A DNA stretch of 64,000 nucleotides, from positions 1,867,501 through 1,931,500 of the forward strand of contig NZ_CP114029.1 of assembly GCF_026898155.1 (NCBI RefSeq), in the 5' to 3' direction. Shown here piece after piece: positions 22,136 through 31,700 of the stretch (positions are counted from its first letter, which is position 1; every line of letters begins with the position of its first letter). The DNA is from Jiella pelagia. GTDB taxonomy: Bacteria > Pseudomonadota > Alphaproteobacteria > Rhizobiales > Rhizobiaceae. The notes under the pieces are model-generated. The model did not search any database. It worked only from the letters and a program-made list of their open reading frames with translations, and was not told the DNA's origin. The position numbers were made by a program, and so were the translations under genes.

Positions 22136-22933
22136 TCAGTTCTGCACGGCCTGGACGGAGCCGCCGTCGACGCGCATGTTCGAGCCGTTGATGAAGGAGC
22201 CGCGCTCCGAGACGATGAGGGCAATGGCGCTCGCCACCTCGTCGGCCTGGCCGCGACGCTTCAACGCGATGCCCGGCCGCTCTTCATCGAGGAAGCTTTC
22301 GACGGCCTCGGCGACGGAGACGCCCATCTTCTTTGCCCTCTGTTCCATCATGCCGTCGGTCATGTCGGTCTCGATGAAGGCCGGCGCGACGGTGTTGCAG
22401 AGAATGCCGTGTTCAGCCTCCTTGTAGGAGAGGTTCTTGACGAAGGCCGAAAGCGCCGCCTTGGCGGTGTTGTAGGTCGCCTCTTCCCAATAGGGTTGGA
22501 CAGCGTTTTCCGAGGTGATGCAGACGAAGCGGCCCCAGCCCTTTTCGCGCATCGCGGGAAAAGTCGCCCGGGCAAGGCGAACGGCGGAGTAGAAGTCGAT
22601 CTCCCAGGCCTCGCGATAGTCCTCGTCGCTGACCTCCAGCGGGTCGCCTTTGGCGCCGGTGACGCCTGCGGTGTGAACCACGATGTCGATCGCGCCGAAC
22701 CTTTCGCGGCCGGCCCGCGCCAGGGCGTCGACATCGGACTGCTTGGTGACGTCGGCCGCGATGCAGACGACCTCGCCCGCTAGCCCCTTTGCCTGCTTCT
22801 CCAGCTCCTCGATCCTGAGATCGGACAGAACGATCTTGCAGCCCTCTTCGGCGAGGATCCTGGCGGTGGCAAAGCCGATGCCGTCGGTCGCACCGGTAAT
22901 CAGCGCGACCTTGTCCCTGATCCGCAAATCCAT
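22136..22933 (-). CDS. Short-chain dehydrogenase/reductase
   Basis: The 265-residue protein is a classical SDR. It has the nucleotide-binding motif TGATDGIG at residues 13-20, an NAG-equivalent HTAG, a catalytic Ser in CITSENA and the YNTAK catalytic Tyr/Lys. The start at 22933 is preceded by AAGGGAC; a longer frame exists but lacks a ribosome site. The substrate is not determinable. Resemblance to 3-oxoacyl-ACP reductase-like and 3-hydroxybutyrate dehydrogenase-like SDRs is general. It is divergent from rsmE, with 139 bases between starts. Confidence 0.85.
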   Translation of the reverse strand: MDLRIRDKVALITGATDGIGFATARILAEEGCKIVLSDLRIEELEKQAKGLAGEVVCIAADVTKQSDVDALARAGRERFGAIDIVVHTAGVTGAKGDPLEVSDEDYREAWEIDFYSAVRLARATFPAMREKGWGRFVCITSENAVQPYWEEATYNTAKAALSAFVKNLSYKEAEHGILCNTVAPAFIETDMTDGMMEQRAKKMGVSVAEAVESFLDEERPGIALKRRGQADEVASAIALIVSERGSFINGSNMRVDGGSVQAVQN

Positions 22934-23072
22934 GAAATGTCCCTTTCGAATGATGATTTGCGCTGTCAACGGCCCGCCGCGGCTTAGGTTGCTGCGCAAC
23001 CTTTCCGTCTCGGCCCACCGGATGGGCCCGCAACCTGGTCAGACACCAGAGCCAGACCACCGAGGGAATGCG

Positions 23073-23825
23073 ATGCCCGACTATGACTTCAACAGCCCGC
23101 GGCTTTTCGTCGACGCCTCGCTGGAGGAAGAGCGGCGTGTTTCCCTCGAGCCCTCACAGGCGAACTATCTCCTCAACGTCATGCGACTCGATGCCGGCGC
23201 GCCGGTTCTCGCCTTCAACGGCCGCGACGGCGAGTGGCGCTGCCGGATCGACAGGACGGGCAAGAAGAAGGCCGATCTCGTCGCCGAGGCGCGGCTGCGC
23301 GAACAGACGCCCGCACCGACGCTCGCCTATCTCTTCGCGCCGCTGAAGCACGCCCGGCTCGACTACATGGTTCAGAAGGCGGTGGAGATGGGCGCCGGCA
23401 TCCTGCAGCCGGTGATGACCCAGCACGTCCAGGCGAGCCGGGTGAATGTCGAGCGCATGCGGGCGAACGCGATCGAGGCGGCTGAACAATGCGGCATCCT
23501 GTCGATCCCCGACTGCCGCGAGCCGCTGAAGTTCGAGGCCGCGCTTCAGGCCTATCTGGCGCGCGGACCGATGATCTTCTGCGACGAGCGCGAGGATGCC
23601 GAGAGCCCGATCGAGACGCTGGCCAAGCTTTCAGAGGGCCCGCTGTCGCTGCTGATCGGCCCGGAAGGCGGGTTTTCCACCGAAGAACGGGCGCGTCTCC
23701 AGGGCGAGACGAACGTCACCGCGATTTCGCTCGGCCCCCGGATCCTCAGGGCCGACACTGCCGCCGTCGCGGCGCTGGCGGTGGTGCAGGCGGCAATCGG
23801 GGATTGGAGAGGCGCTTCCTCCTGA
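23073..23825 (+). CDS. rsmE: 16S rRNA (uracil(1498)-N(3))-methyltransferase
   Basis: RsmE methylates N3 of U1498 in 16S rRNA using SAM. The 250-residue protein has an N-terminal PUA-like domain and a C-terminal SPOUT methyltransferase with its trefoil-knot motifs: SLLIGPEGGFSTEERA, then ISLGPRILRADTAAVAAL. The start MPDYDFNSPRLFVD follows CGAGGGA and gives the family's normal length. gshA follows in the same direction after 143 bases that include a short hairpin. rsmE next to gshA is a common arrangement in this order. Confidence 0.93.
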   Translation: MPDYDFNSPRLFVDASLEEERRVSLEPSQANYLLNVMRLDAGAPVLAFNGRDGEWRCRIDRTGKKKADLVAEARLREQTPAPTLAYLFAPLKHARLDYMVQKAVEMGAGILQPVMTQHVQASRVNVERMRANAIEAAEQCGILSIPDCREPLKFEAALQAYLARGPMIFCDEREDAESPIETLAKLSEGPLSLLIGPEGGFSTEERARLQGETNVTAISLGPRILRADTAAVAALAVVQAAIGDWRGASS

Positions 23826-23898
23826 GCGAACCGCAACCCTCCGCTGGCCGCACCGTCAACCGATCCAATCTTGCGCCCTTGGCAAATTCGAGGCACCA

Positions 23899-23917
23899 CG
23901 CCATTCGTGGAATGGCG
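23899..23917. repeat. Small perfect hairpin between rsmE and gshA
   Basis: CGCCATTC (23899-23906) and GAATGGCG (23910-23917) are exact reverse complements with a 3-base gap. No T tract follows, so it is not a typical terminator. It could be a protein-binding site or a leader hairpin for gshA, which starts 52 bases later. Confidence 0.4.
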
Positions 23918-23968
23918 GGTTCCGCGCGCCGGAGGGACGGCGCTAGCGCAACGAATGGAATGTGAACA

Positions 23969-25343
23969 ATGGCGCGCGATACGACCGATCTGGCCCCCAT
24001 TTCGTCGATGGACGATCTCGTCGGGCATCTGAAGGGTGGCGAAAGGCCGGCCGAGGAGTTCCGCATCGGCACCGAGCACGAGAAGTTCGGCTATTATCTC
24101 GAGGATCTCTCCCCGGTGCCATATGAAGGCGAGCGAGGAATCCGGGCGATTCTCGACGGCATGCGCTCGCTCTCCGGCTGGGAGCCGATCATCGACGACG
24201 GGCGGCTGATCGGCCTCTACAGCGAGGAGGGAATGGGCGCGATTTCCCTCGAACCCGGCGGCCAGTTCGAGCTGTCCGGCGCGCCGCTCGAAACGATCCA
24301 CGCGACCTGCCGGGAATCGAACGCCCATCTCGCCGAGGTCCGGGCCGTCGCGAAAGAGGCTCGGCATCGGCTTTCTCGGCATCGGCTCCTCGCCCTCCTG
24401 GACGCTCGCCGAAACGCCGATCATGCCGAAATCGCGCTACGACATCATGCGCCGCTACATGCCGAAGGTCGGCACGCGCGGGCTCGACATGATGCTGCGG
24501 ACGGCGACGATCCAGGTCAATCTCGACTTTTCGGACGAGGCCGACATGCGCCGGAAGATGCGCGTCGGCATGAAGCTGCAGCCGGTCGCCTCGGCGCTGT
24601 TCGCCCATTCGCCCTTCACCGAAGGTAAGCCCAACGGCCTCGTCTCCTGGCGGTCGCAGGTCTGGCACGACGTCGACAACCAGCGTTCGGGGCTCTTGCC
24701 CTTCGTTTTCGAGGAAGACTTCACCTATCGCCACTACGCCGAGTGGGCGCTCGACATTCCGATGTATTTCGTCACCCGGAACGGGCGCTATCACGACGCG
24801 ACGCATGTCACCTTCCGGCAGTTCATGGACGGCGCCCTGAAGGGCGAGATCGACGATCCCGAGCCTCAGATGGGCGATTGGACCAACCATCTCTCGACCC
24901 TCTTTCCGGACGTCCGGCTGAAGCGCTTCCTCGAAATGCGCGGCGCCGACGGCGGGCCGTGGCGGCGCATCTGCGCCCTGCCGGCCTATTGGGTGGGCCT
25001 TCTCTACGACGAGGCGACGCTGCAGGCGGTCGACGACATGACGAGAGACTGGACGTTTGAGGAGGTCCAGGCGATGCGCGACGCCGTCCCACGCGACGGC
25101 TTCAGGACCAGGTTTCGCGACGGCACGGTGCTCGATCTCGCCCGGGCCACCGTCAAGCTGGCTCGCGCCGGCCTCAAGGCGCGCGGCCGGATCAACGACG
25201 AGGGCAACGACGAGAGCTTCTTCCTCGCGCCCCTGGAAGAGGTGGTCGCTCGGGGCACGACTTCGGCCGAAGAGCTGGTCCGGCTCTATGAGGGGCAGTG
25301 GGAGCGCTCGATGCCGCGGCTGTTCAAGCATTTGTCATACTGA
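23969..25343 (+). CDS. gshA: Glutamate-cysteine ligase (GCS2/plant-like type), with an artefactual frame break
   Basis: This enzyme makes gamma-glutamylcysteine, the first step of glutathione synthesis. After correction it has 457 residues, typical of alphaproteobacterial and plant enzymes. Family motifs include EFRIGTEHEKFGYY, SLEPGGQFELSG, PKSRYDIMRRYMP, TATIQVNLDFSDEADMR and LPFVFEEDFTYRHYAEW. The frame breaks at 24356-24362, where GAGGCTC follows VAK. With GAGCTC the protein reads VAKELGIGFLGIGSSPSW and continues to 25343. The start MARDTTDLAPISSMDD is preceded by a weak ribosome site. It is downstream of rsmE. Confidence 0.94.
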
Positions 25344-25629
25344 GCGAGCCGCCTCGCCGGCCGGCCGGCGTCCCGGCGGCCGGCCAGGGATCGACGAAAT
25401 CCTTTATCCTCTCCTGCGCGCGAGCGTTGCACACGCGGGGGCGTCACATGTCGGCCGTCCATCGCCGGCAAAATCATGCTCGGGCGCGAAGTTGCGCTTT
25501 TTCTTCCCTTCGCATTCCCGCCGACCGCGCTATTCTTCCGCGATCAGTTACGCACTGATTTTGCTTTCGATGGAGATGCGATAGCATCGCTCCGTCGAGT
25601 GGATGGGCATCCAGCCGGCAGGGCCGACC

Positions 25630-26631
25630 ATGACGGACTTTTTCGACTGGCTTACGGCAAGCGACTCCGGCGTCGGAGTCGACAGGCTTGCCGACACCTT
25701 CAAGCTCAGTCACGAGGAGTTGCGCAAGACGATGACGGCCCTCGCGCCGGCCTTCGCGCTTGCCTTGCAGCGGGCGATGATCGTGCCCGGCGCCTGGAGC
25801 GAGATCGCCCGGCACTACCAGCCTTTCGTCCACAGCGAAGCCTCGAACCTGTCGGTCGGCGCCACCAACACCCCCCTCGCCCGGGATCTGTCCAACGCGC
25901 TGTTCGGCTCGAAGGATCTCGTTTCCAGCGTGGCGCGTCACGTTTCGGTGGCGAGCGGCGTCGCGCCGGACACGGTCGAGATGATGATCCGCAACGTCTC
26001 GGTCATGACGATCGGTACGATGCTGCAGATGATGGTCGCCAATCTGACCCGCAACCAGCCGAAGGAACTCGCCGAGGGCGACTATCCGGGCGCCATGGCC
26101 GAGATGCTGAGGCGCAGCGCCAATGCCGTCGAGGCGATGGGCAGGCCATCGAACCAGCCGCCGCCGGGCCAGCGCTTCCCGCTTCAGGTGCCGGGATCTG
26201 ACTATCTGAACCGGATGTTTTCGAACGCCCTTACGGGGACCCTGCCCTGGCTGCCGCCGGAGACCGGCGGTGCGCGCAGCGACGGGCGGGCCAAGGAAAA
26301 GCCCGCTTCCGCTCCGGCGGAAAAGCTGCCGCCGCCACATCCGGCCGCCATGGAAGAGTTCTTCCGCGGCTTCAGGCTGCCGCTGCCGCCCTTTGCCGCC
26401 GAAGCATCACCGACCGGCCCCGAGGCACCGACTCCGGCTGCGACCGCCGGCGTTCAAGCCCCTCGACCGGCTCCCGACGAGGACCGAGGGGGAACCGGAG
26501 GCGGCGGCGACACGTCGGCCGAGACCTTTGCCGAGGCGGCGCTGGCCTTTCAGCAGGACTACGCGCGGCGCATGCTGGAAATCTTCACACCGAAACCGGC
26601 GACCAGAAGCGGCGAGGCCAAGGCCGACTGA
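25630..26631 (+). CDS. DUF937-like protein with Pro/Ala-rich tail
   Basis: The protein has 333 residues from the ATG at 25630; an ATG nine codons upstream is also possible. The N-terminal 90 residues resemble DUF937: LADTFKLSHEELRKTMTALA, then PAFALALQR. This is the amphipathic repeat also seen in YidB-like proteins. A Met-rich helix follows near 130 (MMIRNVSVMTIGTMLQMMVA). From about residue 185 it is Pro/Ala/Glu-rich and probably disordered. No signal peptide or catalytic motif is visible and the function is unknown. The sequence before it contains ATCAGT and ACTGAT as a small inverted repeat at 25543-25559. Confidence 0.6.
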   Translation: MTDFFDWLTASDSGVGVDRLADTFKLSHEELRKTMTALAPAFALALQRAMIVPGAWSEIARHYQPFVHSEASNLSVGATNTPLARDLSNALFGSKDLVSSVARHVSVASGVAPDTVEMMIRNVSVMTIGTMLQMMVANLTRNQPKELAEGDYPGAMAEMLRRSANAVEAMGRPSNQPPPGQRFPLQVPGSDYLNRMFSNALTGTLPWLPPETGGARSDGRAKEKPASAPAEKLPPPHPAAMEEFFRGFRLPLPPFAAEASPTGPEAPTPAATAGVQAPRPAPDEDRGGTGGGGDTSAETFAEAALAFQQDYARRMLEIFTPKPATRSGEAKAD

Positions 26632-26810
26632 GCGCGCGGCGAGACATCGCTGGACGCGGGATGATGGATCATCCCCTGGCGCCACTGGCGACAGGGAAAT
26701 GCGCAAGAGTGCCGGGCGCGACGCGCTGCCCTTTCGTCTCCGGCCACGCTCCCTATATCCCACCTTCCTCTCCTCAAGGACCGGAACGCGCTGGCGGGCC
26801 GTAAGCCGAC

Positions 26811-28161
26811 TTGTCAGATCTGGGACCCTCCTTGCTCCTCCTCAACGCCGCCATCATCTTCGCCCTCATCCTGTTGAACGGCTTCTTCGCCATGTCGGAG
26901 GCTCGCCGTCGTCTCGGCGAAAAGAAGTCGACTCGAGCAGCTCGCCAAGGAGCGCCGGCACGGTGCCAAGGCGGCGCTGAAGCTGGCCAAAAATCCCACC
27001 ACCTTCCTCTCCTCGGTGCAGATCGGCATCACCCTCGTCGGCATCTTCGCCGGCGCCTTCGGCGGCTCGGTCTTTGCCGGCCCGCTCGCCGAGGTCATGG
27101 TCGACTGGCCGGTCGTCGGGGCGGTCGCGGACGACGTCGCCTTCGTCCTCGTCGTCGTCGTCATCACCTATTTCTCGCTGGTCGTCGGCGAACTGGCGCC
27201 GAAGCGTTTCGCCTTGTCGCGGCCGGAGGCCGTCGCCTGCTTCGTCGCGCCGACGATGCGGCTGGTGGCCATGGTCGGCCGGCCGCTGGTGGCGCTGCTG
27301 GAGGTCTCGACCCGGGCGCTGACGGCGGTGTTCGGCCTGACCGAGGACGAAAGCGACAAGGTTACGGAAGAGGACGTCCGGGCGATGATCGCCGAGGGCA
27401 CGGAGACGGGCGTCTTCAAGGAAAAGGAGCGCGAGATGCTGGAAGGCGTGATCTCGATCGCCGACCGCAACGTCCGCTCGATCATGGTGCCGCGCCCCGA
27501 TGTCGACTGGCTGGATTCCGAAGACCCGGCGGAGGAATCGATCGGCGAAATGGTGAAGGCGGGCCATTCCCGCTATCCCGTCCTCGACACCGACGAGGAT
27601 GCGGTGGTCGGCATCGTCCAGACCAAGGACATCCTCGAGCAGCAGCATGTGACCGGCAAGATCGCGCTCGGCGAGATCATGCGCCAGCCTCTCTACGTCA
27701 ATGAGAGCATGCCGATCCTGAAGCTGCTCGAACGGTTTCGGTCCCATGGCGTCCACATGGCGATCGTCCTCGACGAATATGGCTCCTTCGAAGGTATTGC
27801 GACGCCGCAGGACATTCTGGCGGCCATCGCAGGCTCGCTCCCGGAGGGCAACGAGGACGAGGTGCCCGAGGCGTTTCGTCGGAAGGATGGCTCCTGGCTG
27901 GTGGACGGCTCGATGGCGGTCGACCGGCTGGCGCTGAAGATCGAGGAACTCTCCTTCCCGGCCGAGCGCGAATACGAGACGGTCGCAGGCCTGGTGCTCG
28001 ACCAGTTCGGACATATTCCGGAGATCGGCGAGCGGATTCAGTACGCCGATTTCGAGGTCGAGGTCATCGATCTCGACGGGCGCCGCATCGACAAGCTGCT
28101 GTTCACCCGGCTGACCAGGCCGGAAGGCGAGACCGAGGAAGCGGCCGAGAGTGAGGCCTGA
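26811..28161 (+). CDS. CorC/HlyC-type transporter-associated protein (CNNM plus CBS domains), artefactual frame break
   Basis: The corrected protein has 449 residues. Residues 1-190 form a DUF21/CNNM membrane domain with about four helices (LLLLNAAIIFALILLNGFFA, TLVGIFAGAFGGSVFAGPLA). A CBS pair follows at about 215-335 (SIMVPRPDVDWL, VGIVQTKDILEQQ, VLDEYGSFEGIATPQDIL), and then a C-terminal CorC_HlyC domain (REYETVAGLVLDQFGHIPEI). Family members act in Mg/Co efflux; the hemolysin name is historical. Translation probably starts at the TTG at 26811, because an in-frame stop lies at 26802. The frame breaks at 26898-26904 (GAGGCTC). With GAGCTC it reads MSELAVVSAKRSRLEQLAKE. Confidence 0.9.
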
Positions 28162-28316
28162 GGCAGCGCCCTTCGCAAATTGCGGGCGAGGGCAGAGAAC
28201 CCGTCCGGACACCACCATCGGCGCAAAGAGGCTGCGGCCGGCCAGGGGGAATGGCCGGCCGCATGGAAGGGCATCATCGATGGCCGGCGGGGCGGATTGC
28301 CGCCGGCCTTTGGGGT

Positions 28317-28595
28317 TCAGCCTTCCAGGGTGCCGCGGCGGCGCTGCGCGGCGATGAGCGCCAGCTTGTAGCTTGGATCCTCCCGCCACTCGGCGCCGAG
28401 GGCGACGGAGATGTCGTCGCGCCGGATCCCGATGTCCTTCAGCACGTAGTCCGGCATGTCGGCGAGCCGATGAACCTGGCGGCGATTGATCATGGTTTTG
28501 ACGATCGCGCGGGCGGCGGTGGCGAAGACGCGGGTGCCGGCGACGAGGCGGCCGGCAGCGGAATGGGTCGTGGTCTGTCTCGCAGTGATCGTCAT
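28317..28595 (-). CDS. DUF1127 small protein
   Basis: This 92-residue protein starts at the ATG at 28595, preceded by AAAGGAGATC. The DUF1127 core is at 45-70: NRRQVHRLADMPDYVLKDIG, then IRRDDI. A second short segment (WREDPSYKLALIAAQRRR) follows, as in the longer class of these proteins. The role is unknown. It is divergent from a LysR regulator, a pairing that recurs in this order. The shared intergenic region contains operator-like palindromes, so LysR control is a reasonable inference. Confidence 0.82.
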   Translation of the reverse strand: MTITARQTTTHSAAGRLVAGTRVFATAARAIVKTMINRRQVHRLADMPDYVLKDIGIRRDDISVALGAEWREDPSYKLALIAAQRRRGTLEG

Positions 28596-28718
28596 GGCTT
28601 GATCTCCTTTCGCAGCCATTGTCGGGAAAAAGCGGGGCCGCTCTTCCCGTCGCTCGATGCGATGGGCAGCAGCGACCCCCGAATTGTTCCTGACTTGATC
28701 ACCTTACGTCTGTGACAT

Positions 28719-28755
28719 TGATCACACCAACGAATGTTCGTAATGTGTGAGATCA
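28719..28755. promoter_or_regulatory. Nested inverted repeats in the DUF1127/LysR divergent region
   Basis: An outer pair, TGATCACAC (28719-28727) and GTGTGAGATCA (28745-28755), is reverse complementary apart from two bases. Inside it, ACGAATGTTCGT (28730-28741) is a perfect palindrome. The group lies 20-60 bases before the LysR start, where LysR proteins usually bind to control themselves and the divergent gene. Binding is inferred, not shown. Confidence 0.5.
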
Positions 28756-28776
28756 GTTTCGTTCATAGGTGACCCC

Positions 28777-29733
28777 ATGGTCTCTCCGCTCGATCTCGAC
28801 CAGCTGCGCAGCTTCGTCGCCATCGTCGACACCGGCAGCTTCACCAAGGCGGCCGAGGACGTCTTCAAGACCCAGTCCGCCGTGTCGATGCAGATCCGCC
28901 GGCTGGAGGAGCGGCTCGGCGCCTCGCTGTTCGAGCGCAACGGGCGGTCGATCCAGCTGACAGACGCCGGCTCGCGCCTCCTCGCCTATGCGCGGCGGAT
29001 GCTGACCCTCAGCCAGGAGACCCTGTCGGCCTTCGACCAGCAGGCCATGCAGGGCCAGGTGCGGATCGGCCTGCCGGACGATTACGCCGAGCGCTTCCTG
29101 CCGGAGATCCTCGCCCGCTTCACCCGCTCCAATCCGCTGGTCGAACTGCAGATCGCCTGTGAGCCGTCGTCCAACCTCGCCGACCACGTCGACAAGGGCC
29201 GGCTCGACGTCGCACTCGTCGCCGATTGCACCATCAGCCAAGTGGCGGCGGAAATCGTCCGGAGCGAGCCTTTGCATTTCATGACCTCGGCGGCCCACGA
29301 CGTGCACGAGGAGGCCGTGCTGCCGCTGGCGCTCGGTCGGCTGAACTGCTGTTGGCGGGCGGAAGGGCTGAAGGCGCTCGACGATGCAGGGCGACGCTAC
29401 AAGGTGTTGTTCTCGTCCTGGTCGGCGCAGATCGTCGCCTCGGCGATCCTCGCCGGGCTCGCCGTCGGCGTTCTGCCGGAATGTGCGCTGCGGCCAGGCA
29501 TGCGGGTGCTTGGCAAACAGGATGGCTTTCCGCAGCTGAAGGACAACGAGATCGGCGTCATTCGTGCCCGCAACGCGGAAAGCCCGGTGGTCTCGGCGCT
29601 GGTCGAGCATATCCGCGACAGCCTCGCCAATCTCGCCCCGCCTGAAGCTCAGGCGAAACCCTCGCATCTGCCCGAGACCCGCGCCATCCGTTCGCCGCGG
29701 CTGCGACCGAAGATGATGACGGCGGGGTTCTGA
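28777..29733 (+). CDS. LysR-family transcriptional regulator
   Basis: The protein has 318 residues from the ATG at 28777; a GTG ten codons upstream is less likely. The N-terminal winged helix is classical: LDLDQLRSFVAIVDTGSFTK, AAEDVFKTQSAVSMQIRRLE and LTDAGSRLLAYARRML. The substrate-binding domain covers about 90-295. The C-terminal 30 residues are basic and probably disordered. It is divergent from a DUF1127 gene and convergent with fadD, with a double hairpin after its stop. The inducer is unknown. Confidence 0.88.
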   Translation: MVSPLDLDQLRSFVAIVDTGSFTKAAEDVFKTQSAVSMQIRRLEERLGASLFERNGRSIQLTDAGSRLLAYARRMLTLSQETLSAFDQQAMQGQVRIGLPDDYAERFLPEILARFTRSNPLVELQIACEPSSNLADHVDKGRLDVALVADCTISQVAAEIVRSEPLHFMTSAAHDVHEEAVLPLALGRLNCCWRAEGLKALDDAGRRYKVLFSSWSAQIVASAILAGLAVGVLPECALRPGMRVLGKQDGFPQLKDNEIGVIRARNAESPVVSALVEHIRDSLANLAPPEAQAKPSHLPETRAIRSPRLRPKMMTAGF

Positions 29734-29829
29734 TACACGGTCCGATCGATCAGATCGGGCAGTGTATCAAACCCGCGCGGCGATTGAGCGGACTTGAAGT
29801 CCGACATCCCGAAGGGATCCGTCGGACTT
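29731..29829. terminator. Two hairpins between convergent LysR and fadD genes
   Basis: The first pairs TGATACAC (29731-29738, which includes the LysR stop) with GTGTATCA (29762-29769), with CCGATC and GATCGG pairing inside. The second pairs AAGTCCGAC (29797-29805) with GTCGGACTT (29821-29829), with ATCCC and GGGAT pairing inside. Both arms are exact. No long T tract is present on either strand, so they may be bidirectional terminators, processing sites or repeat-derived elements. Confidence 0.5.
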
Positions 29830-29845
29830 CGTATGAGGACACAGA

Positions 29846-31513
29846 TCAGCTGCGCAATTCCCGCCTCAGCACCTTTCCGACGGCTGATTTCGGCAGTTCG
29901 TCCCGAAACTCGATGACCCGCGGCCGCTTGTAACCGGTCAGATTGGCCTTGCAGTAGGAACGGATCTCGTCCTCGCCGATCGCCTCGTCGTTCCGGACGA
30001 CGAAGAGCTTCACCGCCTCTCCCGACGCCTCGTCGGGAATGGCGATGGCCGCCGCCTCGACAACGCCCGGCATGCGCGTCACCACCTCTTCGATCTCGTT
30101 CGGATAGACGTTGAAGCCCGAAACGTTGATCATGTCCTTCTTGCGATCGACGATCTTGAAGGTGCCGTCGGCGCTCATGACACCGATGTCGCCCGAGCGG
30201 AAGAAGCCGTCGTCGGTCATCACAGCCTCGGTTTCCTTGGGCCGGTTCCAATATCCGGCCATCACCTGCGGCCCGCGGATGGCGATCTCGCCGACCTCGC
30301 CGGCAGCGAGATGCCTGCCCTCCTCATCGAGGATCGACAGCTCCGTCGAGGGCAGCGGCACGCCGATCGTGCCGGTGTATTCGGAGCGGTCGGTGGGGTT
30401 ACAGCAGGCGGACGGCGAGGTTTCGGACAGGCCGTAGCCCTCGCAGATCGATACGCCGGTCACCTTTTTCCAGCGTTCGGCGGTGGCCGCCTGGACGGCC
30501 ATGCCGCCGCCGAGGCAGAGCTTCATGGGGGACCAGTCAACGGATTTGGCTTCCGGATGCAACGCGATGGCGTTGTAGAGCGTGTTGACCGCCGGGAACG
30601 AATGGAAGCGGAATGGCTTGATCGCCTTCAAAAGCGCCGGAATGTCGCGTGGATTGGGGATCAGGATCGCCGCACCGCCGTTCCTGACCGACAGCATCAG
30701 ATTCACCGTGAAGCCGAAGATATGATAGATCGGCAGCGCGCAGACGACGACCGACTGTTCGCCGGGCGCCAGCTGGTTCAGCGCCGGCGCGTTCCACATC
30801 TGCGACTGCAGGACGTTGGCGACGATATTCGCATGGGTCAGCATCGCGCCCTTGGCGACGCCGGTCGTGCCGCCGGTATATTGCAGCACGGCCACGTCGT
30901 CCGGCGAAGTCTCCGGCCGTTGGACCATGCCCTTCTTGCCGATGGCGATGGCGCGTTTGAATCGCACGGCGTCGGGCAGATCATAGGCCGGCACCATCTT
31001 CTTGACCCGGCGCAGCACGAAATTGACAATCGCCCCCTTCACCGTCGGCAGAAGATCGCCGAGCCCGGTGACGACGACATGCTCGACCTCGGTCTTGGCG
31101 CGACATTTGGCCAAGGTCGCCGCCATATTCTCCAGAACGACGATTGCCTTGGCGCCGGAATCCTTCAGCTGATGCGCCAGCTCACCGGGCGTGTAGAGCG
31201 GATTGACGTTGACGATGGTCAGTCCCGCCATCGCCGCACCGGCGATCGCCACGGGATATTGCGGCACATTCGGCATCATCAGGGCGATGCGATCGCCCTT
31301 TTTCAGCCCCAGACCCTGCAGATAGGCGCCGAAGTCCCGCGCAAGGGCCCCGAAGCGGCGATAGGTGAAGGACGCGCCCATGAAGTGGAGAGCATCGCGT
31401 TCGGCATGGGTTTGAAAGGCATTTTCCAACAGCTCGGCCAGGGAGCGATACCCGACCTCGCCGAGATCCGCAGGCACCCCTTCGGGATAGTGCGCAAGCC
31501 ATGGTTTGTTCAT
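29846..31513 (-). CDS. fadD: Long-chain fatty acid-CoA ligase
   Basis: FadD activates fatty acids to acyl-CoA through an acyl-AMP intermediate. The 555-residue protein carries the adenylate-forming signature YTGGTTGVAKGAMLTHANI, then GYGLSETSPSACCNP and YWNRPKETEAVMTDDGFFRS. The FACS motif DGFFRSGDIGVMSADGTFKI and the C-terminal KSAVGKVLRRELR lysine are also present. The start at 31513 has GAGGGAGGA before it at an ideal spacing. The gene stands alone on the minus strand, convergent with LysR. Identity as FadD rather than another acyl-CoA synthetase rests on overall pattern and length. Confidence 0.92.
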   Translation of the reverse strand: MNKPWLAHYPEGVPADLGEVGYRSLAELLENAFQTHAERDALHFMGASFTYRRFGALARDFGAYLQGLGLKKGDRIALMMPNVPQYPVAIAGAAMAGLTIVNVNPLYTPGELAHQLKDSGAKAIVVLENMAATLAKCRAKTEVEHVVVTGLGDLLPTVKGAIVNFVLRRVKKMVPAYDLPDAVRFKRAIAIGKKGMVQRPETSPDDVAVLQYTGGTTGVAKGAMLTHANIVANVLQSQMWNAPALNQLAPGEQSVVVCALPIYHIFGFTVNLMLSVRNGGAAILIPNPRDIPALLKAIKPFRFHSFPAVNTLYNAIALHPEAKSVDWSPMKLCLGGGMAVQAATAERWKKVTGVSICEGYGLSETSPSACCNPTDRSEYTGTIGVPLPSTELSILDEEGRHLAAGEVGEIAIRGPQVMAGYWNRPKETEAVMTDDGFFRSGDIGVMSADGTFKIVDRKKDMINVSGFNVYPNEIEEVVTRMPGVVEAAAIAIPDEASGEAVKLFVVRNDEAIGEDEIRSYCKANLTGYKRPRVIEFRDELPKSAVGKVLRRELRS

Positions 31514-31700
31514 ATTTGTTCCTCCCTCGTTGACGTTAGCGTAAAAGCTCGCTCGACGCCAAGCGGGGGTGGACATGGGGTCGTCGGAGCGTGTCCTGCA
31601 AGCAGCCGGTCGCCCGAAACCCTGTCTGTATAAAGCGCGAGGTGCAGGTCCCGGCGGGAACTTGCACCTCGCATTCGTTCACATTGCTGTGGAAGAATGT

